Part shown: positions 19,327 to 27,733 of the stretch, one piece after another
Numbering within the stretch: the stretch's first letter is position 1
How the letters are laid out: the number at the start of each line of letters is the position of its first letter
Origin: Pseudoxanthomonas helianthi
Lineage (GTDB): Bacteria > Pseudomonadota > Gammaproteobacteria > Xanthomonadales > Xanthomonadaceae
Reading direction: 5' to 3'
Length of the DNA: 64,000 bases
NCBI RefSeq assembly: GCF_017939625.1
Contig: NZ_JAGKTC010000003.1
Location: 124,001-188,000 of the forward strand
Notes under the pieces: model-generated
The model's input: only the letters and a program-made list of their open reading frames with translations
Told to the model about the DNA's origin: nothing
Databases searched by the model: none
Translations under genes and position numbers: made by a program

Positions 19327-19351
19327 CCCCGGCCAAGCCGGGGTTTTGTTT
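19327..19351 (+). terminator. Intrinsic terminator between the two tRNA genes
   Basis: The stem CCCCGGC (19327-19333) and GCCGGGG (19337-19343) closes a 3-nt loop and is followed by TTTTGTTT. It would end or reduce transcription after tRNA-Gly, so tRNA-Cys may depend on read-through or on its own promoter. Confidence 0.85.
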
Positions 19352-19393
19352 GTCGGCGACGCCATCTGCGCTATGGTGTCGCCGGACGTCACC

Positions 19394-19467
19394 GGCCTGG
19401 TGGCAGAGTGGTCATGCAGCGGACTGCAAATCCGCGTACGCCGGTTCAATTCCGACCCAGGCCTCCA
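19394..19467 (+). tRNA. tRNA-Cys (GCA)
   Basis: A 74-nt cloverleaf. The acceptor GGCCTGG pairs with CCAGGCC, the anticodon arm is GCGGA-CTGCAAA-TCCGC with anticodon GCA, and the T-arm holds GTTCAATTC. The CCA end is encoded. Confidence 0.98.
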
Positions 19468-19481
19468 CAAATTGGTGGAAG

Positions 19482-19511
19482 AAAAAAAGCCCGCAGAGCT
19501 GCGGGCTTTTT
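19482..19511 (+). terminator. Bidirectional intrinsic terminator after tRNA-Cys
   Basis: GCCCGCAG and CTGCGGGC (19489-19506) form a stem with an A-run on the left (19482-19488) and a T-run on the right (19507-19511). It can stop tRNA transcription rightward and the agaR operon leftward. Confidence 0.88.
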
Positions 19512-19532
19512 CATTTTGGTGTTCCCGCTGTT

Positions 19533-19592
19533 GTAGGAGCGCCCTTCAGGGCGCGACGAGATAACCGGTCGCGCCCTGAAGGGCGCTCCTAC
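19533..19592. repeat. Paired REP element, GTAGGAGCG type
   Basis: Perfect 25-nt inverted arms (19533-19557 and 19568-19592), beginning GTAGGAGCGCCCTTCAGGGC, separated by 10 nt. It lies between the convergent tRNA and agaR transcripts. A sister copy at 52697 differs by compensated bases in each hairpin. Confidence 0.93.
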
Positions 19593-19609
19593 GAGTCGTC
19601 GATCGGATC

Positions 19610-20386
19610 TCAGGGCACCGGATCGACGACGATCACCTCGATGCCTAACCGCTGCAGCCCCTCGCGATACTCGGTGCTGATGCCGGGATCGGTGATCACG
19701 GTGTGGACCTGGTCGAGCAGGGCGATGCGGTGCAGGCTGACCCGGCCGAATTTCGATGCGTCGGTCAGCACCACGACTTTGCGCGCGCGTTCGACCATGC
19801 GGTGGTTGAGGCTGGCTTCCGCTTCGTGGTGCGTGGTCAGGCCGAACTGCAGGTCGAATCCGTCCACGCCCAGGAACAGCGTGTCGAAACTGTAGGGGCC
19901 CAGGCTGGCCTCGGCCTGGCTGCCCTGCAGCGACAGCGCCTGCTTGCGCAGCAGGCCGCCGGTCATGCGCAGTTCGACGCCGGGCGCGTTGGCCAGCTCC
20001 CAGGCGACGTTGAGGCCATTGGTCATCACGATCACGTTCTGGTGCAGGCGCAGGTGCTGCGCCAGCATCATCGTGGTCGAACCCGAATCGATGATGATGC
20101 TGTCGCCCGGCTTGACCAGCCGCGCCGCGCAGGCGCCGATCGCGTCCTTCAACGGATGGTTCAGCTCGTCCTTCTCGTGGATGTCCTGTTCCTGCGGCGG
20201 CGTGCGCACCAGTGCCGCGCCGCCGTGGTTGCGCGTGGCCAGGCCCTGCGACTCGATGTGGGTCAAGTCGGCGCGGATCGTCACCGACGACACGCCGAAG
20301 CGTTCGACCAGGTCGGAAACGTGCACGACGCCGTGCTGGATCAGCAACTGCATGATCTGTTCGCGGCGTTGGCGGGTGTTGCGCAT
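19610..20386 (-). CDS. agaR: DeoR/GlpR-family regulator of amino-sugar use (AgaR-like)
   Basis: A 258-residue DeoR-family repressor. The helix-turn-helix covers residues 5-57 (RREQIMQLLIQHG, VSSVTIRADLTHIE), and the DeoRC sugar-phosphate domain about 75-230 includes IDSGSTTMMLA and DASKFGRV. The ATG at 20386 follows an AGGGG ribosome site and begins the conserved domain. It lies 32 bp downstream of agaZ. The company of agaZ, agaS and a sugar kinase makes AgaR the best specific name. Likely operators are the CTTTCG boxes at 23884-24040, and a phosphorylated amino sugar is the probable inducer. Confidence 0.85.
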   Translation of the reverse strand: MRNTRQRREQIMQLLIQHGVVHVSDLVERFGVSSVTIRADLTHIESQGLATRNHGGAALVRTPPQEQDIHEKDELNHPLKDAIGACAARLVKPGDSIIIDSGSTTMMLAQHLRLHQNVIVMTNGLNVAWELANAPGVELRMTGGLLRKQALSLQGSQAEASLGPYSFDTLFLGVDGFDLQFGLTTHHEAEASLNHRMVERARKVVVLTDASKFGRVSLHRIALLDQVHTVITDPGISTEYREGLQRLGIEVIVVDPVP

Positions 20387-20418
20387 TTCGGATCCCCTTT
20401 CGATGCTGGAACGCGCGC

Positions 20419-21711
20419 TCAGCGCGGGCCGGCCGCGTTGCGCGCGCAGGCGCGGGCGTACTCGGCGAGGCGGCCGAAGACCTTGTGCCGGACCAGGGCC
20501 AGCGGTTCGGCCTGCAGCCTGCCTTCGACCACGGCCCGGTACTGCTCGGGCAGGTACTGGCTGAGCAGGGTCGAAGGCGGCGCGTGGCGGCGCAGGTTGT
20601 CGACCAGCCGGTCCACCGCCTTCTTCACCTCGGCGTCGCCCCAGTAATAGCGGCAACGGTCGCTCAGCGCATAGCGGCGCAACAGGCGCAGTTCGCGTTC
20701 GTCGCCATGGTAATGGTTCCGCCAGTCCTTGGGGCGCTCGACCATGCGGCGGTCGAGGGTATCGACCAGGTTCGAGCGTTCGGATTCGGGCAGCAGCTCG
20801 TCCTCGATCCTCGCCAGCGCGAACAGCGCCTCGCGCAAGGCGAAGGTCGCCGCGGGGCCGACCTTGAGGATGGCGAAATGATCGCGCACCAGCGCGTGCA
20901 GCGAGGCTTCGGTCTGGTAGTCGGTGGAATGCGCCTCGAACACGATGCGCGGCTGCCGTTCGAGGAAATCCGACAACGCGGCTGCCGCGGCGGGCGCGTA
21001 GTGCTGCACGTCGCTGTGGTCGAAATCGACACCGGGTTGCACGACCATCGCGATCACCCGCTGCCATGCCTCCTGCAGATCCGGCGCGGCAAAAGCCTGG
21101 CGATGGATTTCCAGCGTCTTCGCCGCGGCCTGTGGCGTGGTCACTTGCACACCGCCGCCCAGCGAGCTTTCGCCGCCCGGCACCGGCACCTCGGTGCCGA
21201 TCACGTACACCGGCGGCGGCAGGCCGGCGTCGGCCGCGGTGGTCTCGGCGATGCGCGCCAGTTCGGCCGAACGCGCGGCGACGGTTTCGTCGGGAAGCGG
21301 AGTCGGATCGTCCGCGCAGGACATGCTGCAGTCGAGGTGGATCTTGTGGAAGCCCGCGGCGACATAGGCGCGGATCAGTTCGCGCGCGTTGACCATCGCG
21401 TCCTCGGCGGGAAGCTTCTGCCACGCGTTCGGGCCGAGATGGTCGCCGCCCAGGACCAGGCGTTCGGCCGGGAAGTCCTGCGCGCGCGCCAATGCCAGCA
21501 CGTAATCGCGGAACTGCGCCGGATTCATGCCGGTGTAGCCGCCGAACTGGTCGACCTGGTTCGACGTCGCCTCGATCAGCAACACCGTGTCGTAATCCCG
21601 GGCCACCTGCATCGCCGCCAGCAGCACCTGTTCATGGCTGCAGCAGACGCTGTAGATGCCGACGTTGTCGCCGCGACGGTGGGTGTCGATGAGGGCCTGG
21701 ATCGGGGACAA
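20419..21711 (-). CDS. agaZ: D-tagatose-bisphosphate aldolase-associated subunit (KbaZ/GatZ/AgaZ family)
   Basis: A 430-residue protein of the class II tagatose-1,6-bisphosphate aldolase non-catalytic subunit family. Diagnostic stretches are VLLIEATSNQVDQFGGYTGM, LVLGGDHLGPNAW and FEAHSTDYQT. In E. coli this subunit stabilises the catalytic KbaY/AgaY, and no such catalytic partner is in this window. The start is TTG at 21711, supported by a GGAG site 8 nt upstream; no ATG fits the conserved N-terminus. It sits between the kinase and agaR in the operon. Confidence 0.9.
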   Translation of the reverse strand: MSPIQALIDTHRRGDNVGIYSVCCSHEQVLLAAMQVARDYDTVLLIEATSNQVDQFGGYTGMNPAQFRDYVLALARAQDFPAERLVLGGDHLGPNAWQKLPAEDAMVNARELIRAYVAAGFHKIHLDCSMSCADDPTPLPDETVAARSAELARIAETTAADAGLPPPVYVIGTEVPVPGGESSLGGGVQVTTPQAAAKTLEIHRQAFAAPDLQEAWQRVIAMVVQPGVDFDHSDVQHYAPAAAAALSDFLERQPRIVFEAHSTDYQTEASLHALVRDHFAILKVGPAATFALREALFALARIEDELLPESERSNLVDTLDRRMVERPKDWRNHYHGDERELRLLRRYALSDRCRYYWGDAEVKKAVDRLVDNLRRHAPPSTLLSQYLPEQYRAVVEGRLQAEPLALVRHKVFGRLAEYARACARNAAGPR

Positions 21712-21738
21712 GGCGAAAGCTCCGGAAGAATGGGGAAG

Positions 21739-22695
21739 TCAGTGCGCCTGGCTGCGTTGGCGCGCGAGCAGCGCTGCGCCGCGCGCACCGCCGGCGTCGC
21801 CGAATTTCGGCGGCAGGATCGGCGGCACGCTGGCGCTCTTGAACAAGTGCGCGGCAATGGCAGAGGGCAGGTCGCGATACAGCGATTCGAGTTTGGACAG
21901 GCCGCCACCGAGGACGATGACATGCGGATCCAGCGCCATCACCACGCCGGCCAGCGCATGGCCGAGCAGGTCGCGATGGATGTCCAGCGCGCATTGCGCC
22001 GAGGCGTCGCCGGCCTGCGCCTGCGCGACCACGGTGCTGGCTTCGGCCGAATCGCCGCCCAGGTGCCGATGCAGTTGCGCGAGGCCGCTACCGGACACAT
22101 AGCGTTCGACGCAGCCGCGCAGGCCGCAGGGGCAGTCGTATACCGGCAGCGAATATTCCTGCAGCAGGGTCGCCGGCGCGGTCCAGTGTCCCCATTCGCC
22201 GGCCATGCCGTTGCATCCGGCCACCAGCCGACCTTCGATGCAGAAACCGCCGCCGGCGCCGGTGCCGAGAATCGCGCCGAACATGCTGGGATAACCGTCG
22301 GCCGCACCGCCGTTGGCCTCGGACACGGCGAAACACTGCAAGTCGTTGCCCTGGTGCAGCGGGCGCTGCAGGCGCTGTTGCAGGTCATGGCCGACGCGTT
22401 GCCCGGTCAGCGCGGGCACATTGGCGCTGAGCTGGCGGCCGTCGCGATCGACCACGCCGGGGACGCCGACGCCGACCGCGCGGCAAACGCCGTCGAGTCC
22501 CGCATCGGCTTCGCCGACCAGCGTTTCCACCGCGCGCAGGAACGCATCGTAGTCCTGCGTCGGCGTCGCCAGGCGCGCGCGGTACACGACCTGCAAGTCC
22601 TCGTCGCAGGCGACCAGCTCGATCTTGGTGCCGCCGATATCGATGCCATACCAGAGCGGCATCGCGGTCGCGCCCACCGGTTCGGTTTCAGCCAT
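21739..22695 (-). CDS. ROK-family amino-sugar kinase (probable GalNAc or GlcNAc kinase)
   Basis: A 318-residue ROK kinase. The ATP-binding motif GIDIGGTKIE lies near residues 17-26. The substrate loop GEWGHW and the zinc motif CPCGLRGCVERYVSG are intact. There is no DNA-binding domain, so it is a kinase, not a regulator. NagK is the closest named relative in pattern, but within this operon N-acetylgalactosamine is the more likely substrate. The start overlaps the agaS stop by 8 bp, which couples their translation. Residues 1-14 are poorly conserved, so the true start could be the ATG at codon 12. Confidence 0.82.
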   Translation of the reverse strand: MAETEPVGATAMPLWYGIDIGGTKIELVACDEDLQVVYRARLATPTQDYDAFLRAVETLVGEADAGLDGVCRAVGVGVPGVVDRDGRQLSANVPALTGQRVGHDLQQRLQRPLHQGNDLQCFAVSEANGGAADGYPSMFGAILGTGAGGGFCIEGRLVAGCNGMAGEWGHWTAPATLLQEYSLPVYDCPCGLRGCVERYVSGSGLAQLHRHLGGDSAEASTVVAQAQAGDASAQCALDIHRDLLGHALAGVVMALDPHVIVLGGGLSKLESLYRDLPSAIAAHLFKSASVPPILPPKFGDAGGARGAALLARQRSQAH

Positions 22696-23845
22696 GGCGA
22701 TGGATCGTAACGCCCTGGACGACGCGATTGACCGTGCCGTCCGGGAACGGATTGTCGGGAGTGAAGCCCAGCGCGGCCGAACGATGCAGTGCATAACGCT
22801 GGGCGAAGCCGAGCCACAGCGGCGCCAGCCAGGCGTCCGGGAGTTCCGTGGAAACGGCCAGGGCGAAATCGTCGGTTTCGCCGGCCACCTGCGGGCCGAC
22901 CGACAGCACGCGGCCCGCCACGCCGTCGCGGCGCAGTTCGTCGAGCAGGTCCTGCTCATAGCGGCGCGCCAGCGGCTGCGCACTGCGCAGGACCACCACC
23001 AGCGTTTCGCCGTCGAGCAGCGACTTGGGGCCATGGCGGAAACCGAGCGGCGTGTTGGCCAGCGCCGGTATCCGCCCCGCGGTCAGTTCCAGCAACTTCA
23101 ATGAAGCCTCGCGGGCGGCGGCTTCCAGCGGGCCGCTGCCGAGGTAGATCACGCGCGAATGCGGCTGTCGCGCCAGTTCGGCGACTGCCGCTTCCCATTC
23201 GTTCGCGGACTTGCGGCCCAACGCAGCGAGCGCGTGCAGGCGTTCGAGCCGTTGCGGCCATGGCGCCTCGTCGAAGGCGGCCAGCGCGGCCAGCAGCATG
23301 CAGGTCAGGCTGCTGGTCATGGCGAAGGCGCGGTCGCAGCTGGCCGCCGGCATCAGCAGGGTGTAGGTATCGGCGCGGCCCTGGCCGCGGCGGGCGAGTT
23401 CGCCGTCCGGATTGCAGGTGATGTCGAGGAAGCGCGCCTCGGTCACGCTGTCGCGGACCAGGTCCACGACGGCGACGCTCTCCGGACTGGAGCCGCTGCG
23501 TGCGAACGAGACCAGCAAGGTGGGCCGGTCGCGCTGCAGGTACAGCGCGGGATGGGTCAGCAGGCTGGTGGTGTGGATCGCGCGGATTTCGGCCGGCCAT
23601 TGCGCGTTGATCGCGTCGGCGGCCATTTCGGCGATGAAACCCGAGCTGCCTGCGCCGGTGAACACGACGCGATTCCCCGGCTTGCGCAGCCAGTCGCCGA
23701 GGAAGCTTTCCAGCGGCGCGCGCGCCGCTTCCAGCAAACCCGCCAGCTCATCCCACAACGCGGGTTGCTGGGCGATTTCGGCGGCGGTATCGCTTCCGCC
23801 GAGGCGTTGCCAGGCGGAGAGGTCGGGGAGCGTATTGGCGTCCAT
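22688..23845 (-). CDS. agaS: SIS-domain deaminase/isomerase AgaS
   Basis: A 385-residue double SIS-domain protein. AgaS converts galactosamine-6-phosphate to tagatose-6-phosphate with release of ammonia. Visible SIS motifs are VVFTGAGSSGFIAEMAA and SFARSGSSPESVA in the first domain, and YLGSGPLEAAAREASLKLLE and RHGPKSLLDGE in the second. I chose the ATG at 23845; a GTG eight codons earlier is possible. It is first in the agaS-kinase-agaZ-agaR operon, and its upstream region holds the CTTTCG boxes. Confidence 0.88.
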   Translation of the reverse strand: MDANTLPDLSAWQRLGGSDTAAEIAQQPALWDELAGLLEAARAPLESFLGDWLRKPGNRVVFTGAGSSGFIAEMAADAINAQWPAEIRAIHTTSLLTHPALYLQRDRPTLLVSFARSGSSPESVAVVDLVRDSVTEARFLDITCNPDGELARRGQGRADTYTLLMPAASCDRAFAMTSSLTCMLLAALAAFDEAPWPQRLERLHALAALGRKSANEWEAAVAELARQPHSRVIYLGSGPLEAAAREASLKLLELTAGRIPALANTPLGFRHGPKSLLDGETLVVVLRSAQPLARRYEQDLLDELRRDGVAGRVLSVGPQVAGETDDFALAVSTELPDAWLAPLWLGFAQRYALHRSAALGFTPDNPFPDGTVNRVVQGVTIHRHG

Positions 23846-23883
23846 TCTCGATTCCAGTTGGGCCGCCACACGATCCGTTTTTT

Positions 23884-24040
23884 CTTTCGAAAAGTCAAAT
23901 ATCGAAAGCTAATAGAAAGATATCGAGTTCACGAATGCGACCATCTTTCGCAGGGTTGGTTTCAATTCCAACTGAAGTTATAGCCGAGAAATTCGCATTT
24001 CACCCTGGTTCTCGCAAGTTTTGCTGCGCACAAACTTTCG
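23884..24040. promoter_or_regulatory. Cluster of CTTTCG boxes, candidate AgaR operators
   Basis: This AT-rich stretch lies in the 309-bp gap between the divergent agaS and GH31 genes (23846-24154). CTTTCG occurs at 23884-23889, 23945-23950 and 24035-24040, and inverted as CGAAAG at 23903-23908, with a shorter GAAAG at 23915-23919. Repeated CTTTC-type boxes fit what is known of proteobacterial AgaR sites. A TTGACT on the minus strand (23898-23893) could be the agaS -35 box, although no good -10 follows it. Nothing else codes here. Confidence 0.55.
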
Positions 24041-24077
24041 TTTAAACAGAATATCTTATTTTTTTCTTTGCAATTTA

Positions 24078-24106
24078 TTGACTTTGGAAAAGACGCTGCC
24101 CTAGAG
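24078..24106 (+). promoter_or_regulatory. Candidate promoter of the GH31 gene
   Basis: TTGACT (24078-24083) and CTAGAG (24101-24106) are spaced by 17 nt, giving a predicted transcript start near 24113 and a leader of about 40 nt before the GTG at 24155. The CTTTCG box at 24035 lies about 40 bp upstream of the -35 box. Confidence 0.5.
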
Positions 24107-24154
24107 TCCTTGCTCGACATTTCGAATTGCCGCGAAAGCGGTGCCGAGGGCAGG

Positions 24155-27100
24155 GTGGAGACGAGGAAACGACGCTGCGGCTGGTTGCTGGCCTTGTCCG
24201 GATTGCTGGGAACGGCCGTGTCCCCGGCCATGGCCGAAACGGTCGGCAACCTGCGCAGCTTCGCGCCTGCGACCGATGCCGGCGCTGCGCCGGCATGGGA
24301 ACTGGTCACCGACAACGGCAGCCGCGTCCGCATCGAACTGGTGCGCGCCGATATGTTTCGCGTGCAGGCCGGTCGCGACGGCAAGCTGAGCCCGGCCGGC
24401 GACAAGGCCACGCCGATCGTGTTGCCCCAGGCACCGGTCAAGGTCGCCGCCAACGTCGAAGAAGACGCCAACGAAATCCGCATCCGCACCGATGCGCTGG
24501 TGTTGCACGTGCAGCGCCAGCCGCTGCGGCTGGCGCTGGAGCGCATCGAAGCCGGCAAGCCGGTGCCGTTGTGGCGCGAGTTGCAGCCGCTGGACCTGGC
24601 GAAAGAACAAAGCGTGCAGACGCTTTCCAGCACGCCGGACGAGTATTTCTATGGCGGCGGCCAGCAGAACGGCCGCTTCCAGTTCAAGGGCCGCGAGCTG
24701 GAGATTTCCTATTCCGGCGGGTGGGAAGAAGGCGATCGCCCGAGCCCCGCGCCGATGCTGCTCAGTTCGCGCGGCTGGGGCATGTTGCGCAACACCTGGG
24801 CGGACGGTGCGTACGATTTGCGCCAGCCCGATTCGGCCACGCTGCTGCACAAGGAAGATCGTTTCGACGCGTACTACTTCGTCGGCGATGGCCTGCACGA
24901 ACTGCTCGATCGCTACACCGCGCTGACCGGCCGCGCGCGCATGCTGCCGCGCTGGGGCTATTCCTACGGCGACGCCGATTGCTACAACGACGGCGACAAC
25001 AAGAAGAAGCCGGGCACCGTGCCAGAGGGCTGGAGCGACGGCCCCACCGGCACCACGCCCGACGTGGTCGACAGCGTGGCCAAGAAGTACCGCGAGTTCG
25101 ACATGCCCGGCGGCTGGATCCTGCCCAACGACGGCTACGGCTGCGGCTACACCGACCTGCCGAAAGTGGTACAAGGCCTGGCGAAGTACGGCTTCCGTAC
25201 CGGCCTGTGGACCGAGAACGGTGTGGAGAAGATCGCCTGGGAAGTCGGCAAGGCCGGCACCCGCGTGCAGAAGCTCGACGTGGCCTGGACCGGCAAGGGC
25301 TACCAGTTCGCGATGGATGCGAACCATTCGGCCTACGACGGCATCTTCGACAACTCCGATTCGCGTCCGTTCCTCTGGACGGTGATGGGCTGGGCCGGCA
25401 TCCAGCGCTACGCGGTGGCATGGACCGGCGACCAGAGCGGCAGTTGGGACTACATCCGCTGGCACATCCCGACGATCATCGGCTCCGGACTGTCCGGTTA
25501 TGCGTATGCGACGGGCGATGTCGACGGCATCTTCGGCGGCAGCGCGGAAACCTATACCCGCGACCTGCAGTGGAAGGCGTTCACGCCGGTGCTGATGGGC
25601 ATGTCCGGCTGGTCGGCGAACTCGCGCAAGCATCCGTGGGCGTTCGACGAACCCTATCGCAGCATCAACCGCGACTATCTCAAGCTGAAGATGCGCCTGA
25701 CGCCGTACATGTACGGACTGGCGCGCGATGCGGAAACCAGCGGCGCGCCGATCGTGCGCGGCCTGATGTGGGATTACCCGGACGATCCGCAGGCGCAGAC
25801 CGAAGCGCACAAGTATCAGTTCCTGCTCGGGCGCGAATTGCTGGTCGCGCCGGTCTATCGCAGCCAGGCCGCCAGCCGCGGTTGGCGCCGCGACATCCAC
25901 CTGCCGGCGGGCCGCTGGATCGATTACTGGGACGGCCGCCAGGTGCAGGCGGGCGCGCAGGGCAGGCAGATCGACCGCCAGGTGGAACTGGCGACGCTGC
26001 CGCTGTTCGTGCGCGCCGGCGCGATCCTGCCGATGTATCCGGCGATGCTGTTCGACGGCGAGAAGCCGCTGGATGAAGTCGAATTCGACCTGTATCCGCA
26101 GGGCGAATCGCAGTACGTGCTGTACGAGGACGACGGCAACACGCGCCGCTACGCCCAGGGCGAATCCAGCGAGCAGGTCGTCTCCATGCATGCGCCGGCG
26201 CAGGGCAGCGGCGAAGTAAAGGTAGGCATCGGTGCGGTGAAGGGCAGCTACGCCGGCCAGTTGCCGCAGCGCCGTTATGCGTTGCGTGTGCTGAGCCGAC
26301 AGCAGCCGAAAGCGGTGGAACTGGATGGCCGTGGGTTGCCGAAGCTGGCCGACCGCGCCGCGTTCGATGCCGCGAACGAAGGCTGGTACTTCGATGCCAA
26401 GGAACGTCGCGGCACCGTGCACGTGCGCACCGCGCCGGTCGATATCCGCACGGCGTTGGCGTTCCGCCTCGACATTCCTGTCGCCAAGGCGGCGGCCGAC
26501 GACGCTTTCCCGGCGGCGCCGGCGTTGGGCCGCGCGCTGCCGTCCGACAGCCTGCTGGTGGTCAATCGCCCGGCCGAAGAACCCGGCCACCCGCTGGAGA
26601 ACGCCTTCGACGACGATCCGGGCACCTGGTTCCGCAGCGTGCGCAACCAGGCCGTGCGCACCGGCGCGCACGAATGGACCATCGGTTTCGGCGAACGCAA
26701 GCTGATCGACGGTATCGAACTGGCGCCGCGCAACGACAAGAACTGGAAGCACGGGCAGATCCGCGACTATGAGGTCTATCTGGCCGACAGCAACGGCGAA
26801 TGGGGCGAACCGGTCGCGACCGGTCGCCTGAAGCTGGAGCAGGGCGTGCAGAAGATCGAATTCGCTCCGCGTGCCGGTCGCTTGCTGCGTTTCCGCGTGC
26901 TCAGCGTGCAGAACCCGGAAGGCGATGGCGCGAATGCGCTGGACCCGATGGTCACGGCGGCGCAGGGCGGCACGGGCGCGGCGCGTGCCTACGACGCGCT
27001 GCAGCCGCGCGACGTCGGCCCGATCGCGCTTTCCACCTTCCACATCCTCGAGCACCAGGCCGGCGAGCGTCCGCAACTGCAGCGCTACCTGTCCGAGCTG

Positions 27101-27514
27101 GCGATGCCGGAAACGCTGGCGAAGCACATCGCGCGCGACAAGGCGTTCGGCGGTGCCGCCGACATGCGCATGAACGGCCTGCAGTTCCGCCGCGGCCTCG
27201 GCGTCGGTGCGGACAGCCGCCTCGACGTGAACCTGCAGGGCAACTGGCAACTGCTGCGCGCCGATCTCGGCGTCGACGACAGCTGCCGTGCCGCCGGGGG
27301 CCTGCAATTCCAGGTCTGGGGCGATGGCCGCCTGCTGTACGACAGCGGCCTGGTCAAGGCACCGGGCGTGGTCAAACCCGAACTCGACATCCGCGGCCTG
27401 CGCAACCTGAGCCTGCGCACGCTCGGCGCGCAGTCGCCGCAGGTCTGCGGCAACTGGGCCAACGCGGTCCTGATCGGTCAGGAGGGCGATGCCGCCAGCA
27501 TCGCTTCGCCGTGA
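24155..27514 (+). CDS. Secreted GH31 glycosidase with CBM32- and CBM51-type modules, probable alpha-N-acetylgalactosaminidase
   Basis: A 1119-residue exported enzyme. A signal peptide (WLLALSGLLGTAVSPAMA) is followed by the GH31 barrel, an F5/8 type C (CBM32-like) module at about 800-925 and an NPCBM (CBM51-like) module at about 945-1108 ending CGNWANAVLIG. The candidate nucleophile is D375 in KLDVAWTGKGY and the candidate acid/base is D426 in VAWTGDQSG. That pattern differs from classical GH31 alpha-glucosidases and resembles the GH31 branch (subfamily 18) shown to act on alpha-GalNAc. It faces the aga operon across a shared control region. The GTG start gives a clean signal peptide after an AGGG ribosome site. 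Confidence 0.85.
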   Translation: METRKRRCGWLLALSGLLGTAVSPAMAETVGNLRSFAPATDAGAAPAWELVTDNGSRVRIELVRADMFRVQAGRDGKLSPAGDKATPIVLPQAPVKVAANVEEDANEIRIRTDALVLHVQRQPLRLALERIEAGKPVPLWRELQPLDLAKEQSVQTLSSTPDEYFYGGGQQNGRFQFKGRELEISYSGGWEEGDRPSPAPMLLSSRGWGMLRNTWADGAYDLRQPDSATLLHKEDRFDAYYFVGDGLHELLDRYTALTGRARMLPRWGYSYGDADCYNDGDNKKKPGTVPEGWSDGPTGTTPDVVDSVAKKYREFDMPGGWILPNDGYGCGYTDLPKVVQGLAKYGFRTGLWTENGVEKIAWEVGKAGTRVQKLDVAWTGKGYQFAMDANHSAYDGIFDNSDSRPFLWTVMGWAGIQRYAVAWTGDQSGSWDYIRWHIPTIIGSGLSGYAYATGDVDGIFGGSAETYTRDLQWKAFTPVLMGMSGWSANSRKHPWAFDEPYRSINRDYLKLKMRLTPYMYGLARDAETSGAPIVRGLMWDYPDDPQAQTEAHKYQFLLGRELLVAPVYRSQAASRGWRRDIHLPAGRWIDYWDGRQVQAGAQGRQIDRQVELATLPLFVRAGAILPMYPAMLFDGEKPLDEVEFDLYPQGESQYVLYEDDGNTRRYAQGESSEQVVSMHAPAQGSGEVKVGIGAVKGSYAGQLPQRRYALRVLSRQQPKAVELDGRGLPKLADRAAFDAANEGWYFDAKERRGTVHVRTAPVDIRTALAFRLDIPVAKAAADDAFPAAPALGRALPSDSLLVVNRPAEEPGHPLENAFDDDPGTWFRSVRNQAVRTGAHEWTIGFGERKLIDGIELAPRNDKNWKHGQIRDYEVYLADSNGEWGEPVATGRLKLEQGVQKIEFAPRAGRLLRFRVLSVQNPEGDGANALDPMVTAAQGGTGAARAYDALQPRDVGPIALSTFHILEHQAGERPQLQRYLSELAMPETLAKHIARDKAFGGAADMRMNGLQFRRGLGVGADSRLDVNLQGNWQLLRADLGVDDSCRAAGGLQFQVWGDGRLLYDSGLVKAPGVVKPELDIRGLRNLSLRTLGAQSPQVCGNWANAVLIGQEGDAASIASP

Positions 27515-27733
27515 ACACACAGTCGTTCGCGCCATCGGGAACATCGATTGCCGTACGACCTCATCGCCAGCTGAAAACCCGCACCAATGTGTATGCCGTA
27601 TCCATCGCACCAGCACCACGCAGCAGTTCCCGGTCGAACCTGACCGGATCCGATAGGGACCGGTCATGAAGCGCTGTCGCGTCCGCAGGCGGACCGGCGG
27701 AAACCACCCATGCATTCGTGAGAGAGAGGTTTC

